Shown piece after piece: positions 1 through 9,456 of a stretch of DNA of 64,000 nt; the stretch's first letter is position 1, and each line of letters begins with the position of its first letter. A program made the translations under genes and the position numbers. Source of the stretch: an uncultured Bacteroidales bacterium (lineage in GTDB: Bacteria > Bacteroidota > Bacteroidia > Bacteroidales > P3); assembly GCA_944321735.1 (NCBI GenBank), contig CALUMK010000006.1, positions 44,845 through 108,844 of the forward strand, written 5' to 3'. The notes under the pieces were generated by a model. It was given only the letters and a program-made list of their open reading frames with translations. It ran no database searches and was not told where the DNA came from.

Positions 1-3000
1 CAATCCTTGTATAGCGGAAAACAGGCATATCTGGTCTCCGCCCCTATGGATATAGCTATGGGAAAGGCTTATCTGAGTTTATTCATTACAGTCGGTTTTC
101 AAGGCAATGGACAAATTCTGTATGGAAGCAGTTCTAATCCACAAGAGATGGAAATTTTACAAGAAATCGCTTATGAAAATTTAGAATTCAAGCATATCCT
201 TTGTCAATTCGAAGCCTCCGGTGAACCTCTATATTTCGCTTTTTTAAACAACGGCAATTTTATAATACCCTTTTTATCCATTGATGCCATTGAAATAGGC
301 CAAGGCGAATATGAACCTCATCCGCGTTGCCAAATCTTGGAAATGGAGTTACCTGCTTCGGGCTATGATTTGGATTTGATTGATTTTTCGGTAACGATTG
401 CCAATGAAGGCACCGCCCCGGCTTATGGCAAGGATATGACATTGCTATACAATGTAAACGAACAGGTGCATCGCTCCATTACATTGAATCAGGACACTAT
501 TCCAAGCAACGGCAGCAGCCTGATAGAACTGCTTGATATTGCCATGTTTCCCGGCCGGAATAAGATTTCCGTTCAATTGGAAGATGCAGATAGCATCTAT
601 TCCGGTATTGTTTACAACAATCAGCCTCTATATCCACCCCATCGAATCAATTTGGGAAGAGGGGAAATGTATGCCGGAAGCGAAGAGGCCGGGGGCTATG
701 AATATGAACTCGGTTCTTTTGTAGGTGAAGACGATTTCCGACATTATCCTAAGGTGGAAGCTTCCGTTATCCAGAGCACAAGCCCTGTAGACTTCCCTTT
801 TATTTCCATTCCATTTCATTTAGAGGAGGGAGTAGAGTATACAATCGGTTTTGAATACCAAGGAGGTTTCTATGCGGGCAGAATTGACTATGGCAATATT
901 CAGTTGATTGTAGGCCAGCAAGGGCAGGATTATGAGACATGGAACACCCTTTGGCATGACTCCGCCATTTATACGTTCAATTGGACAGAAAAGGAAGTTT
1001 CGTTTTCCGTAGCGGAATCCGGACTGTATTCTTTCGGTTTTTGGAATCATGGCCATATGATGTATATTCAAAATCCCAGAATTGAATTAGCCAATGATGA
1101 AAATGAATACGATATAGCCTTGACAGATACCTATGGGGGATACCTTCCTCTATCCGGGTGCGGTTTGGACCAGTTAGAAGTAACGGCCATGGTACAAAAC
1201 CTCGGCAGCTCGGCAATACATGGTTTTGATGCCTATTATATATTGAATGAAACAGATACCGTAAGGGAATATATCTATGCCGATATTGCACCGGATGCCA
1301 CCGCAGAAATAGCCTTTAACGAATATGCGCTTTTGAACAAAGGCAAAAATACCGTAAGGGTCAATCTTGACATGTATAATGACAGGGATTATTCCAATAA
1401 TATTTCTAAATTAACTGAACGGCATGTTATCTATAATCATCTCCCCTTGCAAACACCGCACACCATAGATTTTACCAAAGAAGAAATGGGAATCAGCACA
1501 GCGGAATCCTATAGAGGATGGAGTCTCGCTCAATTGGCAAATGGAGAATGGGCAATTGGTATGACAAACGTAATTTCTCTAATATCATCCACCTGTTTTG
1601 AATTACAAGCAGGAAAAACCTATTGCCTGAACTTTGAATATTGCGGTGGTTCTCTCTTTGCATCGGGACATACTTATATAATAGAACCCTATATTTCGCT
1701 ATATTCTATTTCTGACGGCATTGAAAACGGCATAGAAATATGGAGCGAAAGCGACGTGTTAACGTATGACTACCAGAAACGGGAAGTTTATTTCAGCGTT
1801 GAAGAAGACGGCTTTTATGCTTTTTCTTTTGGGAAAAAAGATAATCCATTTCAGCAAATGGGGCGTCTATCATACAAAAATATCTCATTAACCGAAGTTT
1901 TAGAATATGACATCAGTACAGAATTGTTATCGGACATCCCTTGCCGTATGCCCATAGAACATGTCAATGGAAATCTTCCAATCTCTGTGTTGGTAGAAAA
2001 CAATGGCCTATTGGAAGCAAACGCAAGGCTTGATATATTGCTGAACGATAAAACCGCCGGGACAGGTACCACAAACCTGCTTCCTGACGAAACAGGTGTC
2101 TTGGCTATTTCAGCAAAAAGTGAAAACATGGAAATCGGTGACACTGTCACCCTATTTATACAAGGCTCTATCGATGGACATGAAAACGAAGATATCAATC
2201 CCGGACATGAACTTTCAAGAACATTTACCATCAGCGATACAAGCATGTCCTATTATTCGTCTCCTGTTTTAGGTGTCGGTTGGGGTTTTTACATTGCATC
2301 CTACGTCGTTAATGGGCCAAGAGGCATTGCCATGCCGTTCCGTTTCTCTCATCCAGACACCGTAACATCCCTTAGCATAGGATGGAGTTCTCTCGAACAG
2401 TATCCTTTGCCGCAACTCCAATTGTCCGTTTATCCCTTTGATGCCGCAAACCAAAAGATTGCCGATATAGCCATATACCAACAAGACATAAGCCGTCCTA
2501 GGGATTCAGGATGGATGGTGTACGATATTCCCGATTTGCTGCTAAGCGGCGATGTCTTGATATGCATCATGCAAATGGATGCCAATATTATGGGAATAGC
2601 TGTGGATCGTACTTTGGAGGGGTATTATTACCGCTATACTTTGATGACCGATTCTTTATGGAAAGAAGACATTGCCGGTTATCCTGCCATTGCCTTGAAT
2701 TTGGGTCATGACGGAGTACTGGATTTGAAACAGGATGTTGAAATGCTTGCTTTTGCCAATCCTTCCGCCAACACAGGAGCTTTTGCCGCCAACGAGCCTG
2801 TAACCGTCAGGGTCAAGAACAACAGCGCCGACAGCGTGGACGTTCCCGTGCATCTGTTCATCAATAACCAGGAAGCAGGTTCTACTACCCTGCGCATTGC
2901 CCCCTATGTCTCCGGCAATGCCGTCATCGAAGCCGATTTGTCCCAGCCCAACACCCAATACGATATCTGCGTGTTCGCGGACATGGAAAACGATGAAGAC

Positions 3001-3882
3001 CGAAGCAACGATACCCTGCGGATGAGCCTGGCCACCGTTCCCGCCATGGATCCCTACGTGATGGACTTTGAATACACGCCCGACTTTGCCATCTCCGATT
3101 TCCAACCGGAATGGACAACGATGGATAATGACGGGATGCCCACTTACGGATGGCAATATGTGTCATTCCCGCATACTTTTGAAGCTTTCGGTTTTATTTC
3201 TTTCAACCCCGCCTCCACCACGCCCCCTATCATGGATGATTATGAAATGGATCCTATTCAAGGCCGAAGGTTCGGTGCCAGCTTCAGCACGAACGCGAAC
3301 GATGCCGATGATTGGCTGATTTCCCCGAAACTCCAGATGCCGGCTTCCGGATCCAAAATCAGTTTCTGGGTAAAGAGCTTTACCAAAGACTACGGTTATG
3401 ACCAATACCGGGTTTTGGTATCGACCACGACCAACGCGCTTGAAAGCTTTGAGGCGGTAACGGATTTCCGGGAAGCTCCGGATTGGGACTGGAAACAAGA
3501 GGTAGTAGACTTAAGTGCCTATAACGGCAAGGAAATCCATATCGCCATACAAAGATACCAAGGCGAACAAGGATACGGCTTTGTATTCATGATTGACGAT
3601 ATCCGGGTGGACAAGACCGGCACCGGCACGGAATCCGATGCTTCTATCTTGGACGCAAGCCTTTACCCGAACCCGGCACAGGAAAAAGTCACTATCTTCT
3701 GCGATGCCGGTATCCAAGAAGTGGAAATCATAGACATGAACGGCCGTGTCCTATTTGCCAAGCAAGGTTTGAACCAAGACACTTTTGTCTATAACGTAGA
3801 AAGCCTGTCTCCCGGCCTGTACTTTGCCAAAGTCCGTAGCAGCCAAGGCTTGCAGGTATTGAAATTCACAGTTATTGAATAA
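1..3882 (+). CDS. T9SS-sorted cell-surface/secreted adhesin-like protein (5' end outside window)
   Basis: The frame is open from base 1, so the true start and signal peptide lie upstream; 1293 codons are visible. The protein is built of repeated modules resembling CARDB/choice-of-anchor folds (for example 'YDIALTDTYGGYLPLSG' near residue 370 and 'YDISTELLSDIPC' near 635). A MAM/cleaved-adhesin-like domain at about 1030-1205 includes 'DDWLISPKLQMPASG'. The last ~75 residues form a Por secretion tail ('LDASLYPNPAQEKVTI' to 'LSPGLYFAKV'). Such tails direct export through the type IX system and anchoring or release at the cell surface. Function is inferred from domain class only; binding target unknown. 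A strong hairpin follows the stop. Confidence 0.85.
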   Translation, partial: QSLYSGKQAYLVSAPMDIAMGKAYLSLFITVGFQGNGQILYGSSSNPQEMEILQEIAYENLEFKHILCQFEASGEPLYFAFLNNGNFIIPFLSIDAIEIGQGEYEPHPRCQILEMELPASGYDLDLIDFSVTIANEGTAPAYGKDMTLLYNVNEQVHRSITLNQDTIPSNGSSLIELLDIAMFPGRNKISVQLEDADSIYSGIVYNNQPLYPPHRINLGRGEMYAGSEEAGGYEYELGSFVGEDDFRHYPKVEASVIQSTSPVDFPFISIPFHLEEGVEYTIGFEYQGGFYAGRIDYGNIQLIVGQQGQDYETWNTLWHDSAIYTFNWTEKEVSFSVAESGLYSFGFWNHGHMMYIQNPRIELANDENEYDIALTDTYGGYLPLSGCGLDQLEVTAMVQNLGSSAIHGFDAYYILNETDTVREYIYADIAPDATAEIAFNEYALLNKGKNTVRVNLDMYNDRDYSNNISKLTERHVIYNHLPLQTPHTIDFTKEEMGISTAESYRGWSLAQLANGEWAIGMTNVISLISSTCFELQAGKTYCLNFEYCGGSLFASGHTYIIEPYISLYSISDGIENGIEIWSESDVLTYDYQKREVYFSVEEDGFYAFSFGKKDNPFQQMGRLSYKNISLTEVLEYDISTELLSDIPCRMPIEHVNGNLPISVLVENNGLLEANARLDILLNDKTAGTGTTNLLPDETGVLAISAKSENMEIGDTVTLFIQGSIDGHENEDINPGHELSRTFTISDTSMSYYSSPVLGVGWGFYIASYVVNGPRGIAMPFRFSHPDTVTSLSIGWSSLEQYPLPQLQLSVYPFDAANQKIADIAIYQQDISRPRDSGWMVYDIPDLLLSGDVLICIMQMDANIMGIAVDRTLEGYYYRYTLMTDSLWKEDIAGYPAIALNLGHDGVLDLKQDVEMLAFANPSANTGAFAANEPVTVRVKNNSADSVDVPVHLFINNQEAGSTTLRIAPYVSGNAVIEADLSQPNTQYDICVFADMENDEDRSNDTLRMSLATVPAMDPYVMDFEYTPDFAISDFQPEWTTMDNDGMPTYGWQYVSFPHTFEAFGFISFNPASTTPPIMDDYEMDPIQGRRFGASFSTNANDADDWLISPKLQMPASGSKISFWVKSFTKDYGYDQYRVLVSTTTNALESFEAVTDFREAPDWDWKQEVVDLSAYNGKEIHIAIQRYQGEQGYGFVFMIDDIRVDKTGTGTESDASILDASLYPNPAQEKVTIFCDAGIQEVEIIDMNGRVLFAKQGLNQDTFVYNVESLSPGLYFAKVRSSQGLQVLKFTVIE

Positions 3883-3895
3883 TCACGATTTCCTT

Positions 3896-3936
3896 CCGTG
3901 TGCCAAGGCTTTGCATCCAAGGATCTTGGCACACGG
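3896..3936. terminator. Perfect 12-bp hairpin between two T9SS genes
   Basis: The arms CCGTGTGCCAAG and CTTGGCACACGG are perfectly complementary around a 17-nt loop, just after the stop of the first gene. No T-tract follows, so it may be a weak or Rho-assisted terminator or an mRNA 3'-end stabiliser. Confidence 0.5.
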
Positions 3937-4000
3937 CCTATCAGGATAGAAGCACATCGTCCTGCAAAATCAAATAGAAAACACTTTAAGACCTTTGATC

Positions 4001-5914
4001 ATGAAACAATATTTCTTGCTTGTCGCCGGATTCCTCTTGGGAATTCCTGTTCTCCAAGCGCAAGGACAGACGGCTATACCGGACTATCAGCCGGATGCGC
4101 TGTATCTGAAATTCAAAGCCGGAAGCCTTGATTTGCCCAAAGGAGACAGCCGTCATGTCCCGGTTTCCGCTTTGTTCCCAACAGCAGACAAAGGAGACTT
4201 TCGCAAATACGGGCTTCGGGCAGAGGCGTTCTGCCTGCGTTCGGGCAACAATCCGGCATTGCAATACGCTTTCAAGCTCCGCTTCGACAGCGTGCAGAAT
4301 GCCGGTTTGCTGTTAAGGCAATTGCAACAAGACCCTCGCATCGAGTTGGTGGAACGGGTACCCTTGTATCGGGCATCGGCCTGTCCTTCGGATGGATTTC
4401 CCCGAAAAAACAACCCTAAAGACACACCCAATGATTCTTTTTACGGAATCGTGGACAGCATCCATGCTTCCTGGCATTTGGACATGATGGGCTTCGATGA
4501 ACTTTATGGAAAATACACCGGGAATCCCGATATCAAGGTGGCGGTGGTGGACAATGCCGTTTGGAGCGGACATGAAGACTTGGATATTTTGCCTGAAAAC
4601 CTCTACAACACTTGTACCAATGCACAAGGGGAAGCCAACCCTCCATCTCATATTGACAGGGAAATGGTATATGGAGGTGGTTTTGCCGGTATGAACCCCG
4701 CCTACAACTGGTCTCATGGCACGCATTGCGCCGGCTTGATTGCCGCTGTCAACAACAACGGCAAAGGCATCGTTTCCTTGGCTTCCGGGATAAGTCTGAT
4801 GGGGATACGCATAGCGGAATCCGAACCCAACCTCATGGCTAATGCAATGGAAGGCATTGCCTGGGCTGCAGACCATGGGGCCAAAGTAATCAGTCTGAGC
4901 TATGGATCGGAGTATAATAGCAGTATAGAACGAGAGTTTTTCCAATCATGTATTAATCAAGGCATTGTATTTTTCGCATCAGCAGGCAATAAGAGTAGAG
5001 ACAAAGAACAATACCCCGCCTGCTATCCCGGTGTCATTGCTGTGGGTTCGGTCAATTCCGACGGGCATCGTTCCGATTTTTCCAATTACGGGGACTGGGT
5101 GGATGTCTGGGTTCCGGGAGGCTATTACATAGACCATGACACGGTGGTGAAAGACCAGCAGATGCTGAGCACCACTTGGTGCGTCTCCCAATGGTTGGAT
5201 GACAAACCCTCGTTCAGCGGCAAGTATTACGATATGATGGCCGGGACTTCGATGGCCACGCCCTTGGCCGCCTCGGCATCGGCCTTGATCCTGTCCTATT
5301 ACCCAGAACTGAACGGCTATCAAATCAAGGAAATCCTGCAACAGGCCACGCAAGATTCCTGCGTCTATGTGCCGGAAGCGTTCAGGCTGTTGGAAAACGA
5401 CGGGCTTCGCCAAGTCCGGGATTTGCAAGCAGGACGAGATGAAGCCGCAGGCCAGGTGGAAGTAATCTGGAAGGCACCCGAACAGGAAGGCGTAACTGCC
5501 TACCGTCTGTATCACGGGGAAACGTATATCGGGCAGACCGAGGCCGGCACTACCCGCTTCGGCTTTTCCGCCCCCGATACCACCGGTTTCGTGGGAGTAC
5601 GCGCCATCTACGGCCAGGATTCTTCCCTGCTCTGCTGCGTTCCTATCCGCAAAGGAGCACCGGAAGTGAGCAATCAGGAGCAGCCCGAATCGGCTTCCTC
5701 GTTGAGGTTCTGGATAAATCAGACCGAGCGCAGCCTGCATTTACCCGAAGGCAATTGGCATCGCTTGGAAATCTTCGATGTGAAAGGCCGTCTTGTCTTG
5801 GAAAAAAGATACGAAGCAGATGCGGTTTCCTTGCAAGGGCTTCCATCCGGGCTTTACCTGTGCCGGATCTGGAACGATCCGGATTCTTCCACCTTCAAGT
5901 TCATCCTGCCGTGA
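4001..5914 (+). CDS. S8 (subtilisin-like) serine peptidase with T9SS sorting tail
   Basis: A 637-residue secreted protease. I start at the ATG at 4001, which gives the signal peptide 'MKQYFLLVAGFLLGIPVLQAQ'; an in-frame TTG lies two codons earlier. The subtilase triad is visible: Asp184 ('VAVVDNAVW'), His239 ('SHGTHCAG') and Ser417 ('AGTSMATP'). After the catalytic domain comes a fibronectin-like stretch at about 470-545. The last ~75 residues are a Por secretion tail ('LEIFDVKGRLVLEKRY' to 'LPSGLYLCRI'), so the enzyme is expected to be exported by the type IX system. It follows another T9SS cargo on the same strand. Substrate unknown. Confidence 0.92.
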   Translation: MKQYFLLVAGFLLGIPVLQAQGQTAIPDYQPDALYLKFKAGSLDLPKGDSRHVPVSALFPTADKGDFRKYGLRAEAFCLRSGNNPALQYAFKLRFDSVQNAGLLLRQLQQDPRIELVERVPLYRASACPSDGFPRKNNPKDTPNDSFYGIVDSIHASWHLDMMGFDELYGKYTGNPDIKVAVVDNAVWSGHEDLDILPENLYNTCTNAQGEANPPSHIDREMVYGGGFAGMNPAYNWSHGTHCAGLIAAVNNNGKGIVSLASGISLMGIRIAESEPNLMANAMEGIAWAADHGAKVISLSYGSEYNSSIEREFFQSCINQGIVFFASAGNKSRDKEQYPACYPGVIAVGSVNSDGHRSDFSNYGDWVDVWVPGGYYIDHDTVVKDQQMLSTTWCVSQWLDDKPSFSGKYYDMMAGTSMATPLAASASALILSYYPELNGYQIKEILQQATQDSCVYVPEAFRLLENDGLRQVRDLQAGRDEAAGQVEVIWKAPEQEGVTAYRLYHGETYIGQTEAGTTRFGFSAPDTTGFVGVRAIYGQDSSLLCCVPIRKGAPEVSNQEQPESASSLRFWINQTERSLHLPEGNWHRLEIFDVKGRLVLEKRYEADAVSLQGLPSGLYLCRIWNDPDSSTFKFILP

Positions 5915-5988
5915 CACGCGCCCGTCATGGCTTCTCATAAAGAAAGATGGTTGGTTTTGGTTTTCATGGTTTTGGTTGTTGAAGGCAG

Positions 5989-6025
5989 CCCGGTGCGGAA
6001 ACGCCCGGGCTCCTTCGTTTTTATT
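5989..6025 (+). terminator. Rho-independent terminator of the S8 peptidase gene
   Basis: AGCCCGG (5989-5995) pairs with CCGGGCT (6007-6013) and is followed by CCTTCGTTTTTATT. It separates the plus-strand protease from the convergent minus-strand gene, whose stop codon it touches. Confidence 0.75.
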
Positions 6026-7043
6026 CCCCGCTGACAATCTCCCCGGTGGCACGGTCCAGTTCGGAGCCGTTGGCGCTATGGGGCACGCTGAAGATGCCTA
6101 ACATGACGATGGCGGCCGCCAGCACGACCCAGCGGGTCCAGGAACGGTCGCCAGAGAGGCTGGCAGGCTTGCTGCCTTGCATGGCCGCTTTGCCGGTCGC
6201 CGATTCCAAGGGAGCAGTTTCGTCCATCGGCTTGCCGCCTTGCTTCATAACATCCTTTCTCTTAAGCATTTCCGAAACAGCCGGTTCGGTCATTGGCATC
6301 GCACCGCTCTCTTGCCGAGGCTTTTTCCTTGGCAAAAATGACAATACCACCGCTATCAGGAAGGCCAAAACGGCAATCAAGGTCTTGTTGTCGGTCAAGT
6401 CCCCGCCCATCGGGAATCCCGCCCAATAGACATCGAAGGCATGCTTCTGCACCAAGCAGCCGAACACCAAGCCGCCCAAGACGAGCAGCACCAAGGTGAC
6501 CACGCTGTACCGCTTGTACAAGGGATTGTTGAGCAATGCCGCCAAGCCGGCCATCACCGCAAAGAACATGGCCAGGAACATCAAAAGGATATGCGGAACC
6601 AGCACAGCAGCCGGCACAGAACCCTTGTAGCGGATAATCAAAGGAGCTTCCTGATGATAGGAAAGGCCGTCGGCTTCCACGTAATAAGCCAGTTTCCCCG
6701 CCATCGGCTGGCTCGGCAGGAAAGCGACCCAATAGCCCTCTTCCTGGCGCATGGGAACCTCAATCCATTCCTCCCCTTCCAAAAACGGATAATGACGGTA
6801 ATGCAAACGGGCGGCATGATGGGATTCGATAAAGGAAGAATCGCATCCGGAACATGCGGAACCCGGAACTGCGATCCGGGTATCTTCGTCCACCGTGCCG
6901 CTCCGGGGCAAAGAGAACGCGACCCGCTCGCCCCCTCTTTCCACAAAGCCGTCTTCCGGGTGCGTAGGCCCGGTCATTCGCTGAAAAGCCGCAAAGAACA
7001 GCGTCAGCACCACCGAAATCAATATCATCCAGGATTTCTTCAT
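6021..7043 (-). CDS. Conserved membrane protein of unknown function
   Basis: 340 residues. An N-terminal membrane segment ('WMILISVVLTLFFAAF') is followed by an extracytoplasmic region of about 130 residues containing a CxxC ('GSACSGCDSS'). Three or so membrane helices follow at about 150-240 ('VLVPHILLMFLAMFFAVMA', 'VVTLVLLVLGGLVFGCL', 'LIAVLAFLIAVVLSFL'), then a charged linker and a last hydrophobic stretch ('WVVLAAAIVMLGIFSV'). I do not recognise the family. It lies 36 bp downstream of the M28 peptidase on the same strand, so co-transcription is likely. Role unknown. Confidence 0.8.
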   Translation of the reverse strand: MKKSWMILISVVLTLFFAAFQRMTGPTHPEDGFVERGGERVAFSLPRSGTVDEDTRIAVPGSACSGCDSSFIESHHAARLHYRHYPFLEGEEWIEVPMRQEEGYWVAFLPSQPMAGKLAYYVEADGLSYHQEAPLIIRYKGSVPAAVLVPHILLMFLAMFFAVMAGLAALLNNPLYKRYSVVTLVLLVLGGLVFGCLVQKHAFDVYWAGFPMGGDLTDNKTLIAVLAFLIAVVLSFLPRKKPRQESGAMPMTEPAVSEMLKRKDVMKQGGKPMDETAPLESATGKAAMQGSKPASLSGDRSWTRWVVLAAAIVMLGIFSVPHSANGSELDRATGEIVSGE

Positions 7044-7079
7044 TGCATTCCCTTTTGCGAGTCAAAAAAACGCTTTCTT

Positions 7080-8489
7080 CTACCTTTTCCTATTGCCGGC
7101 CACAGCATCCAAATCCACGGTCACCGTCTGTTTCTTCCCGGTTTCCTTGGATATGAAGCGCACTTGAATCTGCTCGCCAAAAGACAAAGTGGCAAGCACG
7201 TCCATATAGTCATCCAGCGTATGCACCCGTTTCCCAGCCACTTTCAAAAGCACGTCCCCGCTGCGGATACCTGCGTTGTGCGCCGGCTTGCCGTCCACCA
7301 CGATCATCGTGCGCAAGCCCCGCCGGTCGGTATTGTTGATATCCGGCATCAAACCCAAAGTGGCCTTGAACTGTCCCATGCCCATCATCTTGCGGTTCGG
7401 CTTGCCCGAAGAGGTAAAAGTCAAGGATTCCGCCTTGCCCGCTTGTTCCAGCAAGTCCCCAATGACGGACGACAGGCGTACCATCCCATCGTAATCCAAG
7501 GTATTCGGGTCGTCGGCCGGAGTATGATAGGTAGCGGTGGGAGGCGTGCTGAAAAAGAAAACGGGTATCTTGCGGTCGTAGAACAACGCATGATCCGAAG
7601 GCCCGTGACCGTCCGGATAGGTGGTCAGCTTCAAATCGGTCCGCTTGGCAGCTTCCTTCACCATGGATTCGGCCTCCTTGCTGGTACCTGTCCCGCAGAT
7701 GCAGAAGGTATTGTCCAGCAAATGCCCTAACATGTCCAAATTGAACATGGCATCGATCTGCCGCACAGGGAAAGGGAACTGGTCCAGGAAAGCCTGAGAT
7801 CCGCAAAGGCCTATTTCCTCTCCGCTGAAAGCCACGAAAACCAAAGTCTTAGGAAGAGGATACTGCTTGTAATAACGCAAAAGCTCCAACAGCATCGCAA
7901 CCCCGCTGGCATTGTCGTCCGCCCCGTTATATACTGCCCGTCCTGCATCACCGCGCGCTGTCCCTACTTTATCGCCCCAACCAAGGTGGTCGTAATGCGC
8001 GCCTATCACGATATAACGATTGGAGAGCGCCGAATCCGTTCCCGGAATCAACCCGACCACATTGCGGCTCTCTAGTTGTTCGCCCCAACGGGCTTTGAAG
8101 CTGTAGGATTGCCAATAATCTTTCGGGTCTTTCCCCGGCTTGGCTTCACCACCTTGCAGATTCATCACCGGAAGCGGCACAAGATGAAACCTCAGAAATT
8201 CCTGAGCTATGTAAAAGGCTGCTTTCCTATCCTGGGCCGAACCGGTCAAGCGTCCTTCCATATCATCGTTGGCCAACATCAGCACATCGTGGCGCAACGC
8301 ATTTTCACGAGCCTGAAACCGCCCGGATGAAAAAGCAGGAATGTCGGGAGATACCAAAAGTTCCCCTGTCGAATCAATCGCAAGTTGACCGATTGATTGC
8401 AGACGAGGTGTCGATCCAGCCTGGAGACCAGGCGAAAGTACGATGCCGAAAGCCAGCAGCAGAGGCAAAGTCCGAAGAATCTTGTTCAT
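7080..8489 (-). CDS. M28-family zinc aminopeptidase with C-terminal PDZ domain
   Basis: 469 residues with a signal peptide ('MNKILRTLPLLLAFGIVLSPGLQAG'). The M28 zinc-binding pattern is present: 'GAHYDHLGW' (His), 'GADDNASG' (bridging Asp), 'SGEEIGLCG' (Glu-Glu), 'NLDMLG' (Asp) and a later His in 'TYHTPADDP'. The last ~110 residues form a PDZ domain ('GIRSGDVLLKVAGKRV') that could bind peptides or partners. M28 proteins of this layout are secreted or periplasmic aminopeptidases. It precedes the membrane protein gene at 6021-7043 on the same strand. Confidence 0.93.
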   Translation of the reverse strand: MNKILRTLPLLLAFGIVLSPGLQAGSTPRLQSIGQLAIDSTGELLVSPDIPAFSSGRFQARENALRHDVLMLANDDMEGRLTGSAQDRKAAFYIAQEFLRFHLVPLPVMNLQGGEAKPGKDPKDYWQSYSFKARWGEQLESRNVVGLIPGTDSALSNRYIVIGAHYDHLGWGDKVGTARGDAGRAVYNGADDNASGVAMLLELLRYYKQYPLPKTLVFVAFSGEEIGLCGSQAFLDQFPFPVRQIDAMFNLDMLGHLLDNTFCICGTGTSKEAESMVKEAAKRTDLKLTTYPDGHGPSDHALFYDRKIPVFFFSTPPTATYHTPADDPNTLDYDGMVRLSSVIGDLLEQAGKAESLTFTSSGKPNRKMMGMGQFKATLGLMPDINNTDRRGLRTMIVVDGKPAHNAGIRSGDVLLKVAGKRVHTLDDYMDVLATLSFGEQIQVRFISKETGKKQTVTVDLDAVAGNRKR

Positions 8490-8633
8490 AATGTTCTGTC
8501 TTTGGATTCGTTATATCCGCCTTGCAAACAAATGCAAGCCGTCCCTGTTCTGTGGTCTCGCTTTCCGCATCGGCCGACGATGCCAAAACGGGCGACCAAC
8601 AGTGGCGATGCATCCTTTGTACAGGCGTCAAGA

Positions 8634-9431
8634 CTAATAATTCAGCCAGCGTTTGAAGCTGTCGGCCTTCTCCTTGCTGACCAGAACCTGGTCCTTGAAA
8701 GCCGGGCTCAAAGTTACGGAAACTTTCCCTTGGAAATAGTTCTCGATCTTGCTCACCGCGCGGCTGCAAAGCAGGATCTGCCGGGTGGCGCGGAAAAAGA
8801 GCGCCGGATCCAGTTCCTCGCCCAAGCGGTCCAAGGAATAATCCACCACCATCGAGCCTTGCTTGAAAGTCTGGGCATAGGTTATCTTGTTCTCGCTGAA
8901 GAAGTATGCCACATCTTCCACCATCAGCACTTCCATCTGGTTGCCCCGCTGCATCAGGAAACGGTTGCGGTAGGTCTTGCCCTGGCCGTTGATTTTCTCC
9001 GGAAACTCCTTCCAGTTGCTCTTTTCGTTGATCTGACGGAAATAGGCCGCTGTCCTTTTCTCGAACTTCTCAATCGCCAAACGCAAGCGGTCGGTCTCGA
9101 TGGGCTTGAGCAGGTAGTCGATGCTGTCCACCGAGAAAGCCCGCACGGCATATTCGTCGTAAGCGGTCGTGAAGACAATCATGCTCTGCGGCCGCACTTC
9201 CTCCAGGAACTCGAACGACACCCCGTCGCTCAATTCTATGTCCAGGAAGAGGATATCGGGCTGGGTCTTGTTGGCCTTGAACCATGCCACCGCTTCCTCG
9301 TTGCTGCCGCCGATATGGGTCACTTCCCAGTCGGGCCGCAGCGAAAGGATCATGCTCTTCAAAAGGCGGGCGGCGGGCAATTCGTCCTCCACAATCGCCA
9401 CCCTCACCAAATTGTCTTGTTTCGTATCCAT
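8634..9431 (-). CDS. LytTR-family response regulator
   Basis: 265 residues from the ATG at 9431. The N-terminal receiver domain carries the acidic pair ('IVEDELPAAR'), the phospho-acceptor Asp in 'ILFLDIELSDG' and the Lys in 'YLLKPIETDRL'. The C-terminal LytTR DNA-binding domain spans about 150-260 ('FLMQRGNQMEVLMVEDVAYFFSE'). It lies 25 bp downstream of its sensor kinase and is surely co-transcribed. LytTR regulators bind direct repeats upstream of target genes; targets here are unknown. Confidence 0.93.
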   Translation of the reverse strand: MDTKQDNLVRVAIVEDELPAARLLKSMILSLRPDWEVTHIGGSNEEAVAWFKANKTQPDILFLDIELSDGVSFEFLEEVRPQSMIVFTTAYDEYAVRAFSVDSIDYLLKPIETDRLRLAIEKFEKRTAAYFRQINEKSNWKEFPEKINGQGKTYRNRFLMQRGNQMEVLMVEDVAYFFSENKITYAQTFKQGSMVVDYSLDRLGEELDPALFFRATRQILLCSRAVSKIENYFQGKVSVTLSPAFKDQVLVSKEKADSFKRWLNY

Positions 9432-9456
9432 TATTTTTTTCGTTTTTTCGTTCCTG

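Noticed and set aside
6441-7730. Long plus-strand open frame antisense to the membrane protein and M28 peptidase
   Set aside because: It is a shadow of GC-rich coding on the other strand: it overlaps two recognisable genes and has no domain or ribosome site.
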